This document shows, piece by piece, positions 1 to 7,695 of a stretch of DNA of 15,169 nt (positions are counted from its first letter, which is position 1; each line of letters opens with the position of its first letter). The stretch comes from CAUZEO01 sp963578625 (GTDB taxonomy: Bacteria; Verrucomicrobiota; Kiritimatiellia; SLOV01). The position numbers and the translations under genes were made by a program. A model generated the notes under the pieces. It had not been told where the DNA came from and did no database searches. It saw only the letters and a list, made by a program, of their open reading frames with translations. The stretch is from NCBI GenBank assembly GCA_963578625.1, contig CAUZEO010000091.1, forward strand, positions 1-15,169. Direction: 5' to 3'.

Positions 1-811
1 TCAGGACCTCCTCGGCGGCCGCCAGCGGCGTGAGATAGGTAATCCCCTTAAAGATCTCAATGTCCGGGTGCGCCGACAGGTCTTTTTGCGGTGAACCGTA
101 GTTTGAAAAAAGCATTTGAAGATCTTTAATTTTCTGGCTGCTGGCCGGGATCTTCACGTTCCAGAATGCGGAGAGCACAAGGGCGGCTTCTTCCGGCGTG
201 TTCTCCGGTGCAGTGGTCTGCTGCTCAGGCGTTTTCAGCGAGGGGGAAGCCGATGATGTGTCGGGTCCGGCTGCAGCACGCTCCTCGACCGATCCGGTAC
301 TGATCCGAATCGACTCCACGTCATCCGCCCTTGCTTTCCACATCGCACCATTGTTCAAGGCGATCTGAAACACGTTCTCCTCAAAAGCGACGACCCGGCA
401 AACGATTTCACGTCCAGTGCGAAAGCGGATTACGTCGTACTCGTTTTCAGCCTCCACGCCTGCTTCCTCTTGTTGCCGGAACTCCGTGACCTCTCGTTCA
501 CTCGCCGCAAGGTCATCCATCAACTTGGACACAATCTCATTCGATTCGCGGGTCGTGTCGTCCAACCGGCGCTGGAGCGTGCTGTTTTTTTCGCGGAGTT
601 GGTCTAGCTCCTTCTTGATGCGTTCGGTTTCTTCCTTTGCGAAGTCAGTGGAAGCGTTTGAATTCCGGGTCTCCGGCGTACCCGGATCTTGCACGGATGT
701 TCCCTTTCCGCATCCGAAGGCCAGAAACACCACCATGGCAATCTCAGAGAAAACGACCCTGATAGAGGGCGAAAAGTGGCCTTTATCCTTATTTTTTCTA
801 CGAGAATTCAT
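1..811 (-). CDS. Putative lipoprotein with coiled coil and small beta domain (3' end outside window)
   Basis: This frame is open from the ATG at 811 to the window edge, giving 270 codons and no stop, so the C-terminus is missing. Visible parts: a basic N-terminus (NSRRKNKDK), a hydrophobic stretch at about residues 19-33, and a Cys at 34 in the context LAFGC, a plausible but imperfect lipobox. A charged heptad-rich segment follows at about 57-118 (ETERIKKELDQLREKNSTL onward), very likely a coiled coil. Residues about 127-168 (RFRTGREIVCRVVAFEENVFQI, then WKARADDVESI) resemble the small SH3-like 'attribute-to-expression' beta domains seen in PVC envelope proteins. A low-complexity T/S/P/E linker (172-205) leads to a second domain beginning FWNVKIPASS. 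Function is not recognised; a periplasmic envelope or structural role is inferred. No clear Shine-Dalgarno is seen. It is divergent from the W-repeat gene, 36 nt away. Confidence 0.8.
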   Translation of the reverse strand, partial: MNSRRKNKDKGHFSPSIRVVFSEIAMVVFLAFGCGKGTSVQDPGTPETRNSNASTDFAKEETERIKKELDQLREKNSTLQRRLDDTTRESNEIVSKLMDDLAASEREVTEFRQQEEAGVEAENEYDVIRFRTGREIVCRVVAFEENVFQIALNNGAMWKARADDVESIRISTGSVEERAAAGPDTSSASPSLKTPEQQTTAPENTPEEAALVLSAFWNVKIPASSQKIKDLQMLFSNYGSPQKDLSAHPDIEIFKGITYLTPLAAAEEVL

Positions 812-812
812 T

Positions 813-841
813 TTGACAAAACACCCGTGCCGCCGGATGCT
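813..841 (+). promoter_or_regulatory. Possible promoter of the W-repeat protein gene
   Basis: A perfect TTGACA lies at 813-818. After a 17-nt spacer comes a poor -10 hexamer, GATGCT, at 836-841 (three of six consensus matches). A start about 7 nt past the -10 would fall at the ATG at 848, giving a leaderless mRNA. That would fit the lack of any Shine-Dalgarno before this gene. The weak -10 keeps this tentative. Confidence 0.25.
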
Positions 842-847
842 ATCCCT

Positions 848-2062
848 ATGAAGCTTCGATCCGTCCACTACATTATCGGCGGGCTCTGGCTCGCCACCAT
901 GCTTTTCGCGTTCGCGCTTGGGCACACCGCCAACCCGACGGCTGCCAAGATTTCCGCGGATGCGCTCGAAACGGACACTTCTCCAAAGGCTCCGGCTATG
1001 GAGAAACGTGTTCTTCGCAGATCCGACCCCGTCACAGTATCGGAAGGCGGGGGAGGGACCACGGAAGGCTACGTTTTCCGCGCGCCCGTCCCGGCGGATG
1101 AGGAGGTCGAATCTTATCTCAACGGCGCGGAAAAGGCCCGCTCCGCCCTCGGCCAAGTAGATCCTCTTCTGCGAATGCAGTCTTTCAGCCGGTTGCTCTC
1201 CGACTTGGACGCTGCCGACGTCGCGGAGATCGCGGGAGATTTCCAGAATGTTCCGTTCCAACGTCGACTCGAATTCAACCTCCTTCTATACCGGTGGGCC
1301 CAGCTTGATGGCGAAGCCGCGGTGTCGTACGTCCAGACCATGGAGGGAGGCGACCGTGGCCGCGGATGGAATATGGGATCGGTGATGAGCGGCTGGGCAT
1401 CCCAAGACCCGGATGCGGCGATCGCTTGGGCCAGTGCGAATTCCGAAGGCTCCGACAACAGGTACATGACAGGGATCATTTATGGTGTTGCGCAGACCGA
1501 TCTCGACCGCGCAACTGAACTGGCGCTGGAAATGCCGTTCGGCCGGAATCGGGGCCGCGCTGTCGACGCATTGCTGGACGCCTCGTTGCAGGGGGGAACC
1601 GACTACGCCGTTGCCTGGGTCCAGGACCTGCCGGATGGAGATCTCAAATACGGAATCATGGGCCGGCTTGCGGATCGCGTCGAGGACGTTGAGTTTCAGG
1701 ATTTCGCGAAGGAGCTCATGGCGCTTCCCGAAGCCGAACTGGCGACTGCGGTGGAGCCGTATCTGCGCCAATGGGCACGCGATGATCCAGCGGCCGCGGC
1801 GGGATGGGCGGAGCTTCTCCCGACCGTGGAGATGCAGACCAAAGCCATGGCAGGAGTAGTTCGCAGCTGGGCCCGGAGCGATTCGGCGGCCGCCGGAGAG
1901 TGGCTTGCACTATTTCAACCGTCGCTCGATATGGACAAGGTGATTCTTTCTTATATCGATCGCATCGACCGGCGCGATCCTAGTTCAGCCGCGCGGTGGG
2001 CGACGACATTGACCGACCCGGATCTGCGTAACACCACGATGGCGAAATTTCACAATCGCTAG
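848..2062 (+). CDS. Membrane-anchored W-repeat protein of Verrucomicrobiota type
   Basis: The protein has 404 residues from the ATG at 848. The frame is open upstream to 689, but those residues are His/Arg-rich, lie opposite the lipoprotein gene and look non-coding. Residues 7-26 (YIIGGLWLATMLFAFALG) form a signal anchor or uncleaved signal peptide. A low-complexity linker follows to about 80. The rest is helical with degenerate repeats of a W-A-x-x-D-P-x-A-A-x-W unit: W150 (AQLDGEAAVSYV), W183 (ASQDPDAAIAWA), W309 (ARDDPAAAAGWA), W341 (ARSDSAAAGEWL) and a last copy at about 373-385 (RRDPSSAARWA). Such TPR- or HEAT-like repeat proteins are multiplied in Verrucomicrobiota genomes. No biochemical role is known to me; protein-protein interaction on the outer face of the inner membrane is inferred. 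Its TAG overlaps the stop of the convergent membrane-protein gene. Confidence 0.85.
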   Translation: MKLRSVHYIIGGLWLATMLFAFALGHTANPTAAKISADALETDTSPKAPAMEKRVLRRSDPVTVSEGGGGTTEGYVFRAPVPADEEVESYLNGAEKARSALGQVDPLLRMQSFSRLLSDLDAADVAEIAGDFQNVPFQRRLEFNLLLYRWAQLDGEAAVSYVQTMEGGDRGRGWNMGSVMSGWASQDPDAAIAWASANSEGSDNRYMTGIIYGVAQTDLDRATELALEMPFGRNRGRAVDALLDASLQGGTDYAVAWVQDLPDGDLKYGIMGRLADRVEDVEFQDFAKELMALPEAELATAVEPYLRQWARDDPAAAAGWAELLPTVEMQTKAMAGVVRSWARSDSAAAGEWLALFQPSLDMDKVILSYIDRIDRRDPSSAARWATTLTDPDLRNTTMAKFHNR

Positions 2063-2676
2063 CCCGCCACTTTCATCGCTGTCCTGAGAACCGACGCAAT
2101 CCAACTCGGTTCATCCTCGGGAAGTTGCGACAGCATCCCCCGTTTGTTTCCCGAACCGGCGTGGATCTGCAATTCCATGACCGGCCGAGCGTTGATGGTC
2201 ATTCCGCTTGTGTCCATCCTGATTGCACGCAGATCGTTTTGTTGAAACGAATGTTCCCGGGTGCGAAACGGGCTGACTCGTTCGATGTCTTCCGGGTATC
2301 GGGAGCGCTTCCATCAGAAGGGACCAACCCGTTCGATGCTTACAAGCTTGTCCCTGGTGAGAAGGACTTCCGTCCGCAGCAGGTCGAAGATCATCACCAG
2401 GCCCACCCCGCAAAGTCCCAGTCCGAGAACAAGCCCCGGCGTACCCAGCAACCCGAACAGCAGGGAGAACCAATCGACGGCATCCTCTTCTCCCGAGAAG
2501 GCGCCGCTGATGGGATGCCACATCCAGAAAACCATGAACGCTGTAACTACTCCACCGAATACCATCAATACGAGTCCGAACGGTTGCTGGATTTTGGCCG
2601 GGCGCTTCGGAAATTGAAACAGCGTCCCCTCGTCGGTGCGTCTACTTCGAACGTAGTTGTTGGCATGTTCGTTCAT
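2059..2676 (-). pseudogene. Small two- or three-helix membrane protein interrupted by an in-frame TGA
   Basis: The frame opens at the ATG at 2676 and codes 120 residues. It has a hydrophilic N-terminus, a membrane helix at about 32-53 (LVLMVFGGVVTAFMVF...) and a long hydrophobic stretch at about 67-99 that could hold one or two helices. A cytoplasmic-looking segment, LLTRDKLVSIERVGPF, follows and is cut by TGA at 2314-2316. The same frame then stays open for 84 more sense codons (WKRSRYPEDIERVSPFRT, later MELQIHAGSGNKRGML and LSQLPEDEPSW) to TAG at 2059-2061. The downstream part reads as natural protein, and its stop sits exactly on the stop of the convergent gene. I infer one gene of about 205 codons with a nonsense change, for example CGA to TGA. 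Alternatives are a genuine 120-residue protein, a sequencing error, or recoding, for which no convincing SECIS is seen. Function unknown. Confidence 0.6.
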
Positions 2677-2745
2677 GGCGCCGCAAGATATGGGGCAGGA
2701 TGCCCATGCCGCGACCCTTGATGGAATGCGAGTTTCAGATCGAGA

Positions 2746-4716
2746 CTACGGAAACGATGTTCCATCCATCTCAACACGATGGAATTGTTGCGAAGCTGTG
2801 TTTCCCGGTAATTGAAACTCAATGACGGCTCCATCCGAAGTTACCGCGCCGCCCAGGTTCGTCCACCCCGGCAGAGGATCAAGTACACCGGTAGACTGGA
2901 GCTGGTACACCGCGCCTGATAGGCTCGTCCAACGGGAAGAGATTCTCGAGCTGTTCGCCGAGAAATCGATCAGCGAAACGGAAAGCCGGGGCGCGGGCTC
3001 CGGCGCGAGGGATTGTGCCAGCAGGAGGTCTCCGGCGCCTTCCTCATGAATGGACATCGTGATGGCGTTGGTCGCCGGCGCCGCGTCCGCGTCGAAGCGG
3101 AAGTTGAATAGAGTTCCCCAGTCGCAGGCATTCGTATCCGCTCCCCCGCCCGGCGCGCTCCAGGTGACATGCCCGTTCGCAAGTGCCGCGGTCCAGTCGT
3201 TGGTCGCTACGTCGTCGACGTCACCGAACTCGATGCCGGTAATGGTGGTTCCGGGCGCGAACGGGACCGCGAAGGACTCAACTTGGCGGTCGTAGTCCAT
3301 GTTCATCAGCGCGTACTCATAGTGGTACTCACCCGGCGCGTTGGTCCAGGTCCTGACCGCTACCTGCAGGTTGCCTTCGCCGGTGACAATTCGCCGGTTC
3401 ATCGAGCCCGGCGCCGGAGAAGACGGGTCGACCCATGCATCGATTGCAAGTCCGCTGGCTGAGCCCGCGTCGACAAAGGGAAATGTCCACGTACTGCCGG
3501 AGAGTTGCGGATTCACGCTTCGATAGCCAATGTTGTTAAACGCGTTCGAGTCGAGGGCGACAACGTACCACGCCTCGATATGATACACCGCGTCCGGCAA
3601 CGACAGGTCCGGCTCCTGCACGACCAGCCGATGTTCAAAACGATCGTGATCGGCCGCAATCCAGCCATGATCCCTCGTGTTATCGTCATTCGGTATCCCG
3701 TCGAAGTGGGATCCCAGCGACTGGAAGGCGCCGAGGTGCGCGGTGAGTTCGTCCCGGGGCCCGAAGTAAAACTGGTTGGCGTTGTTGCCGATCCCGTAGC
3801 GATCGCCGCAGCCGGTGTACATGACTTGGCCCGGGGAGCATGGGCACCCGGAATTTACCGTGTTCCACGCATGCTTTACGTCGGATCGACCGATCTGTTC
3901 GAAGACACCGTCGTGCTCCCGGTAGAAGTGCATAATAAGAAACGGATGCGGACCAATGTTCGTGCCGTTAAAACCAGATGGCGCGATGGCCCAATACCAC
4001 CGCACATCGAATTGACCGACATTCATCAAATCCGCGCTCGGCGCCATGGCGACCCGGACACCTGCCTCACGAGCCACCTGGCTAAGTTGCGGCATTGCCG
4101 TCAGTTCCAGGTCCACGGACGGGCCAAAGGTTCCCGAGCACTGCCCACCGCCCCCGGAACCCCCTGCTTCGGCGGCCGCTTCCGTTTCCAGGACCATGAA
4201 GAGTTCGCCGGCGAATAGACCCTGATGTTCCGGATAGCCGCTATCTTCAGCAAGCCGGCCTGACAACAAAAGGTCCCCGGAGACGGCGTGCAATATTCCC
4301 GAGTTCGGATCGTAACCGGTATGGAGACTCTCGACTCGAAACAGGATCTTCCCATCGTCCGCGCGAAGGACGAGTTCAAGGGGCTTGTCGCCCGCGGCGA
4401 TCCGCAGCTGATTCGCTTCGTACGATCCGGCCGGTGTCGTGATCTGAATTCCCGTGTCGTGAAGCAGCGTGCCCGATGCCCAATCCTCAAAGGCGCCGCC
4501 CGGCGCATCGAAGCGAAAGTCGGACGAATCGGAAACTTGCACCTCCGCTCCGGTAGAAGCAAGCGGCCTGATGAGTATACCGAGGTCGGAAAGTTGTTGT
4601 TCGGCGAAAACCACTCTCGTTGTTCCGCCGGCGATTCGAATCGTGTCGGCCCAAGCAGGTGAAGATCCCACCGCCAGGACGAAAATCGGCACAAGGATGG
4701 AGGTCCTGGGAATCAT
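2746..4716 (-). CDS. Secreted protein with conserved Cys motif and Verrucomicrobiota-type C-terminal domain
   Basis: The protein has 656 residues. Residues 1-23 (MIPRTSILVPIFVLAVGSSP then AWA) are a clear Sec signal peptide with an AWA|D cleavage site. Residues about 24-175 are a beta-rich domain that, by its wording, holds repeated descriptions of threshold or base level. A Gly-rich linker is at about 184-192. The middle region (about 200-420) contains RWYWAIAPSGFNG, the Cys cluster C291-P-C293 and GCGDRYG near 302-308, then FGPRDE (318-323). It resembles a PVC exoprotein type I have seen only as hypothetical. The C-terminus (about 576-656), with VYQLQST, WTNLGGAV and FHRVE, is the beta-sandwich tail common on Verrucomicrobiota and Kiritimatiellota exoproteins. 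No catalytic motif is recognised; a cell-surface or secreted role is inferred. There is no Shine-Dalgarno upstream of the ATG. It lies 69 nt upstream of the broken membrane-protein gene on the same strand, so co-transcription is possible. Confidence 0.85.
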   Translation of the reverse strand: MIPRTSILVPIFVLAVGSSPAWADTIRIAGGTTRVVFAEQQLSDLGILIRPLASTGAEVQVSDSSDFRFDAPGGAFEDWASGTLLHDTGIQITTPAGSYEANQLRIAAGDKPLELVLRADDGKILFRVESLHTGYDPNSGILHAVSGDLLLSGRLAEDSGYPEHQGLFAGELFMVLETEAAAEAGGSGGGGQCSGTFGPSVDLELTAMPQLSQVAREAGVRVAMAPSADLMNVGQFDVRWYWAIAPSGFNGTNIGPHPFLIMHFYREHDGVFEQIGRSDVKHAWNTVNSGCPCSPGQVMYTGCGDRYGIGNNANQFYFGPRDELTAHLGAFQSLGSHFDGIPNDDNTRDHGWIAADHDRFEHRLVVQEPDLSLPDAVYHIEAWYVVALDSNAFNNIGYRSVNPQLSGSTWTFPFVDAGSASGLAIDAWVDPSSPAPGSMNRRIVTGEGNLQVAVRTWTNAPGEYHYEYALMNMDYDRQVESFAVPFAPGTTITGIEFGDVDDVATNDWTAALANGHVTWSAPGGGADTNACDWGTLFNFRFDADAAPATNAITMSIHEEGAGDLLLAQSLAPEPAPRLSVSLIDFSANSSRISSRWTSLSGAVYQLQSTGVLDPLPGWTNLGGAVTSDGAVIEFQLPGNTASQQFHRVEMDGTSFP

Positions 4717-4793
4717 AAGATAAAGATAATTTCAGCATAAATTGGGCCTGTTTTCGAGGGCTTTACCGGAATCATTCTCGGGTCTTTTTGTCA

Positions 4794-4817
4794 GGTTCGA
4801 AGGTTTGAAGGTTTGAA
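4794..4817. repeat. Three tandem copies of an octamer (GGTTYGAA)
   Basis: GGTTCGAA is followed by two copies of GGTTTGAA with no spacing, about 80 bp upstream of the secreted-protein gene. It may be simple replication slippage. The spacing of 8 bp is shorter than one helical turn, so it is not an obvious array of operators. Confidence 0.5.
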
Positions 4818-5294
4818 GAGTCTGTGGGGCGCCGCACGGATCACGTTCAATCGTAGCAGGGAGGGATGTGGGGCAGCAAATTGACGTATTCCGCACCTTG
4901 TCTTTTGCTTCTCCTGTCACTTCGGTGCGTGTAGATAGGATGCCGTACTTTCATCCACAGGGGAGCAGTACATGACATTCAACCTTGATGTTTCTCTGTC
5001 CGTTTCACTGATCCTGGGCTGAGTTGCGCCGCATGCGTCCGTCGCCGGTGAAATTTTGGAACCAGGGACTGGACGCCCGTCACGCGTTGACGCCGAGACG
5101 TTGGTACAATTAAGTCCTCACGCATTGCCCTACGTTCTCAGCGGCGACGAAGATGGTAAGCGGCACCTTGTGGGGCATGCTGATCGGTCAGGGCTCGTGT
5201 CGCTGAACAATACCTGCCTCCGCTGCAAGCCCGTGCCGGCGGTCCACCGATGACGATTCGGCGTCTCTATAATCACATATCCGAATACCTGCAG

Positions 5295-5347
5295 AGATCC
5301 CCGGGCGCAAGCCTAAGGTCACGGCTCAGTCGGGAGCTCGGGGATCT
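5295..5347. repeat. Long inverted repeat, possible structured RNA or terminator
   Basis: AGATCCCCG (5295-5303) is exactly complementary to CGGGGATCT (5339-5347). The stem continues inward by a G-T wobble and two G-C pairs, giving about 12 pairs around a 29-nt interior. The interior has its own AGCC (5310-5313) and GGCT (5323-5326) pairing. It lies 32-84 nt beyond the transketolase-like stop on the minus strand. There is no T-run, so intrinsic termination is unsure. Confidence 0.4.
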
Positions 5348-5357
5348 ACTGCCGGAT

Positions 5358-5372
5358 CGGGCAGCCTGCCCG
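5358..5372 (-). terminator. Compact GC hairpin just after the transketolase-like gene
   Basis: CGGGCAGCCTGCCCG is a perfect 6-bp stem with a 3-nt loop, beginning 6 nt past the TAG at 5379-5381 of the leftward gene. It is well placed for 3'-end formation or mRNA protection. There is no T-tract on either side, so it would be a weak or factor-assisted terminator. Confidence 0.4.
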
Positions 5373-5378
5373 TCCGCA

Positions 5379-7643
5379 CTACAGCGTTTGGAGTGCTTCG
5401 GTGATTGCTTCGGTCGTGATGCCGAAGTGTTCCCACACTTCGTAGTGGCCTTCCGAGGGCGCGATGCGCGGATCGACAATTCCGATATGATGAAGAGGTA
5501 CCCCGGATCCGTAGCCGGCGCCGGAGAGCAATCCTGCAAATCCTGCCAACCCGGTTTCGGGCGTACCGATGTACCCGTCCTCCACGGTGACCATTCCGGC
5601 AGAATATTGCTCGAACCACGATGCGATCGTGTTTTTCTCCAACGGTAGACCGTTCACGATGAGAACGTCGATGTCCTCGCCTTCCGTCGCATCGATGGCG
5701 AGATGCGCCGGTGCGCCGAACGCAAGTACCGCTCGATTCGCGCCTTCCTGGCGACGGCAGACCGTTACCGCTTCCCACTCGTCTTCCGGATTGTAGAGCG
5801 CGGCAGATCCATCCTGCGTCGACAGTACCGGAAGGTTGTCGCGCGGAATTGCGATGATGTGACCCCCGTAGTGCGCCGCGAGATCCTTCACCGCCACGAA
5901 GGCGGCGCGCGCGTCACACGGTGCGTAGAAGCGGTGAAGATAGGGCAGATATCCGATCCCAAGATTGATCCAGTCGAGCGCCCAGCCGGAGAAGTGATCC
6001 CGTCCGGTGCACGCCCCGACATGCGACATGTGGAACGTGACATTGAGCCCTTCATTCGTTCCCGTCAGGTTCCGTTGGTACCGCCACATTTCCAGTCCTT
6101 CTCTCGCGATGCCTTCGAAGAAAGCGGCGAAGGTTGAGAAGACGTTCAATTGCGGTTCCTGGGACGACGTTGCCAACCCGTTGGCCAGGATCGATGAGGC
6201 CTGTTCCTCAATGCTCATTTCGAATTGGTGCTCTTGATTCAAAAAGGTTCGTGCTTTTCCGAGCTTGGTCGACGGATCGAGATCGCAGCTGACGACAAAG
6301 ACCTGGTCGGGAAAGGCTTCGGCGACGGCGGCATAGCCGGCTTCCACTCCGGAACGCGCGCTGGTGACCTTCCCTGCTTCGGGAAGTTTGGCTGCGGCCA
6401 CTGCAGCGACGGGCAAGACCAGATTCGCCGAGCCAACGGCCGGCCGGGCGCGCGTGACCACGGTCTGTTTTGGCGCGGACAGGATAGCTGCGCGGGCGGC
6501 GCGCTGTTCGTCGCTGTATTGGAGCATGGGGTTCGCAAGGACGGCATCGGCATCGCGGCCTTTCATGTGTCCGTCGTGGTGACCCTCCCCCCCCGGAAGC
6601 TCGTTCACCAGGAACAGGCACTCCAGCATCGGCTCCGGATCCCGGTAGCTCATCAGGGCACCGGGAACCCAGACCTCCGTCTCCATGGGCACGCCATGTT
6701 TCGCCGCAAAATGCTGGGTCTCGTCGTGAATCCCGTACTTGTTTCCAAACCAGTTGAGGTCAACAAACCCGCCATTGGTCGAACGAAAGCCGGTTGGATA
6801 GATGAGCGTCGGCTGACCCTCCTGAGCAAGGCGGTACGCTTCATGGTAGGCCTTGTACAAGATGACTGTATCGTGAAGGCTTGGCGTCTCGAGAATCTTG
6901 ATGCCGAGAGACTCGATGATAGGGCGCGGATCTTTGTCCATGATCTGCTTATTCGCGCCCGAAAGCTGAATGCCGTTCCGGTGCATGACGAATGTGACCG
7001 GCGCCCGATGCAGGTCCGCTCCGTTGAATCCGTTCAGCGCCTGCCCGGATATCCATCCCGCATCGCCACAATGACAGATTCCCCACGATCCGTCGCCATG
7101 TCGCGCTCTTTTCCCCAGTGCCTGGCCCACGATGGCTGGCACCATGACGCCGAGTCGACCCCCGTTGAGCTGGGTCCCCCCCGGGAGCCACGAAACATGA
7201 CCGGCAATATCCAGCCCCCTTCGGAATTCGCGGATCACGATGTCCGGATCGATAAATCCGCGTGCGGCCAGGGTGGCGTAGTAACCGATGCTGCAGTGCG
7301 CGTTCTCGATCGTGAACTCGCTCTTCTCGTAGTCGATCAAGGCGAGTGTCAGTGTCAGCGCCGGAATCAAGTCCAGTCCGCCCCCGAGATGGTCCAGCTC
7401 GTTAATCTCCGCCAGGGAGGCGAGGGAAAGAATCGCGGTTCGCGCGGCATCGATTTCGAGGGCTTGCAGGGTCGTCGCATCTTCTAGCGAGAGGGCGTCC
7501 GTGGACCGGATGTCGATGCCGAGGGGCAGTACATCGGACGTTACCTCCGACGCCATGTATTTCGACTGCTCAATCAGTGCCCGGTTCTGAACCTGCTGAT
7601 TATCCCAGAATGTTGTCGCGTAGTTGTTGGCTGTTTTCGTCAT
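5379..7643 (-). CDS. Transketolase-like thiamine-diphosphate enzyme, atypical
   Basis: The protein has 754 residues. The order of parts matches transketolase. The N-terminal TPP domain has DHLGGGLDLIPALTL (84-98, in place of the usual GHPG motif), AHCSIGYYATLAARGF (115-130), and the TPP motif from GDAGW (193-197) to N223, GD plus 28 residues plus N. The pyrimidine domain has FEMSIEEQ with the expected activating Glu at 479 or 480. The C-terminal domain has GMVTVEDG (683-690). It departs from canonical transketolase: GDA instead of GDG, and GRDHFSGW where GDGPTHQ is usual. The reaction class (transfer or cleavage next to a keto group, needing TPP and Mg) is known for the superfamily; the sugar substrate is not known. 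AGAGGA stands 5 nt before the ATG. It follows the LarA-like gene by 52 nt and is probably co-transcribed. A homodimeric pyruvate-dehydrogenase-like E1 is a less likely reading. Confidence 0.85.
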   Translation of the reverse strand: MTKTANNYATTFWDNQQVQNRALIEQSKYMASEVTSDVLPLGIDIRSTDALSLEDATTLQALEIDAARTAILSLASLAEINELDHLGGGLDLIPALTLTLALIDYEKSEFTIENAHCSIGYYATLAARGFIDPDIVIREFRRGLDIAGHVSWLPGGTQLNGGRLGVMVPAIVGQALGKRARHGDGSWGICHCGDAGWISGQALNGFNGADLHRAPVTFVMHRNGIQLSGANKQIMDKDPRPIIESLGIKILETPSLHDTVILYKAYHEAYRLAQEGQPTLIYPTGFRSTNGGFVDLNWFGNKYGIHDETQHFAAKHGVPMETEVWVPGALMSYRDPEPMLECLFLVNELPGGEGHHDGHMKGRDADAVLANPMLQYSDEQRAARAAILSAPKQTVVTRARPAVGSANLVLPVAAVAAAKLPEAGKVTSARSGVEAGYAAVAEAFPDQVFVVSCDLDPSTKLGKARTFLNQEHQFEMSIEEQASSILANGLATSSQEPQLNVFSTFAAFFEGIAREGLEMWRYQRNLTGTNEGLNVTFHMSHVGACTGRDHFSGWALDWINLGIGYLPYLHRFYAPCDARAAFVAVKDLAAHYGGHIIAIPRDNLPVLSTQDGSAALYNPEDEWEAVTVCRRQEGANRAVLAFGAPAHLAIDATEGEDIDVLIVNGLPLEKNTIASWFEQYSAGMVTVEDGYIGTPETGLAGFAGLLSGAGYGSGVPLHHIGIVDPRIAPSEGHYEVWEHFGITTEAITEALQTL

Positions 7644-7695
7644 CGGTTCCTCTTGGGTGAAAGGAGTGCAATATGCAGGCTAATTCGGTTTACTG

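Larger units (their letters stand above)
4717..5378. other. Gene-poor intergenic region with short doubtful reading frames
   Basis: I see no gene I can support here. On the plus strand, an ATG at 4972 preceded by GGGGAG encodes only 16 residues (MTFNLDVSLSVSLILG) before TGA at 5020-5022. The same frame then stays open to TGA at 5251-5253 (65 codons from the TTG at 5056), with a Cys pair near its end (TCLRC). The downstream text is not recognised. It could be a degraded secreted-protein gene whose signal peptide is now cut off by a stop, or chance. The region also holds a short octamer repeat and two inverted repeats listed separately. Confidence 0.4.

Noticed and set aside
417..851. 144-codon Ser/Arg-rich frame on the plus strand
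   Set aside because: It is antisense to the lipoprotein-like gene, whose coiled coil and beta domain are convincing, and it overlaps the W-repeat gene start.
2296..2316. Selenocysteine or reassigned TGA in the membrane-protein gene
   Set aside because: Only a short GGAAGCGCTCC self-complement follows the TGA, not a convincing SECIS. TGA ends several intact neighbours, so reassignment does not fit.
3505..4218. 237-codon open frame on the plus strand
   Set aside because: It is antisense to the secreted protein, which has a good signal peptide and C-terminal domain.
6225..7487. 420-codon open frame on the plus strand
   Set aside because: It lies wholly opposite the transketolase-like gene, whose motifs are clear. 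The product is Arg/His-rich with no domain character.
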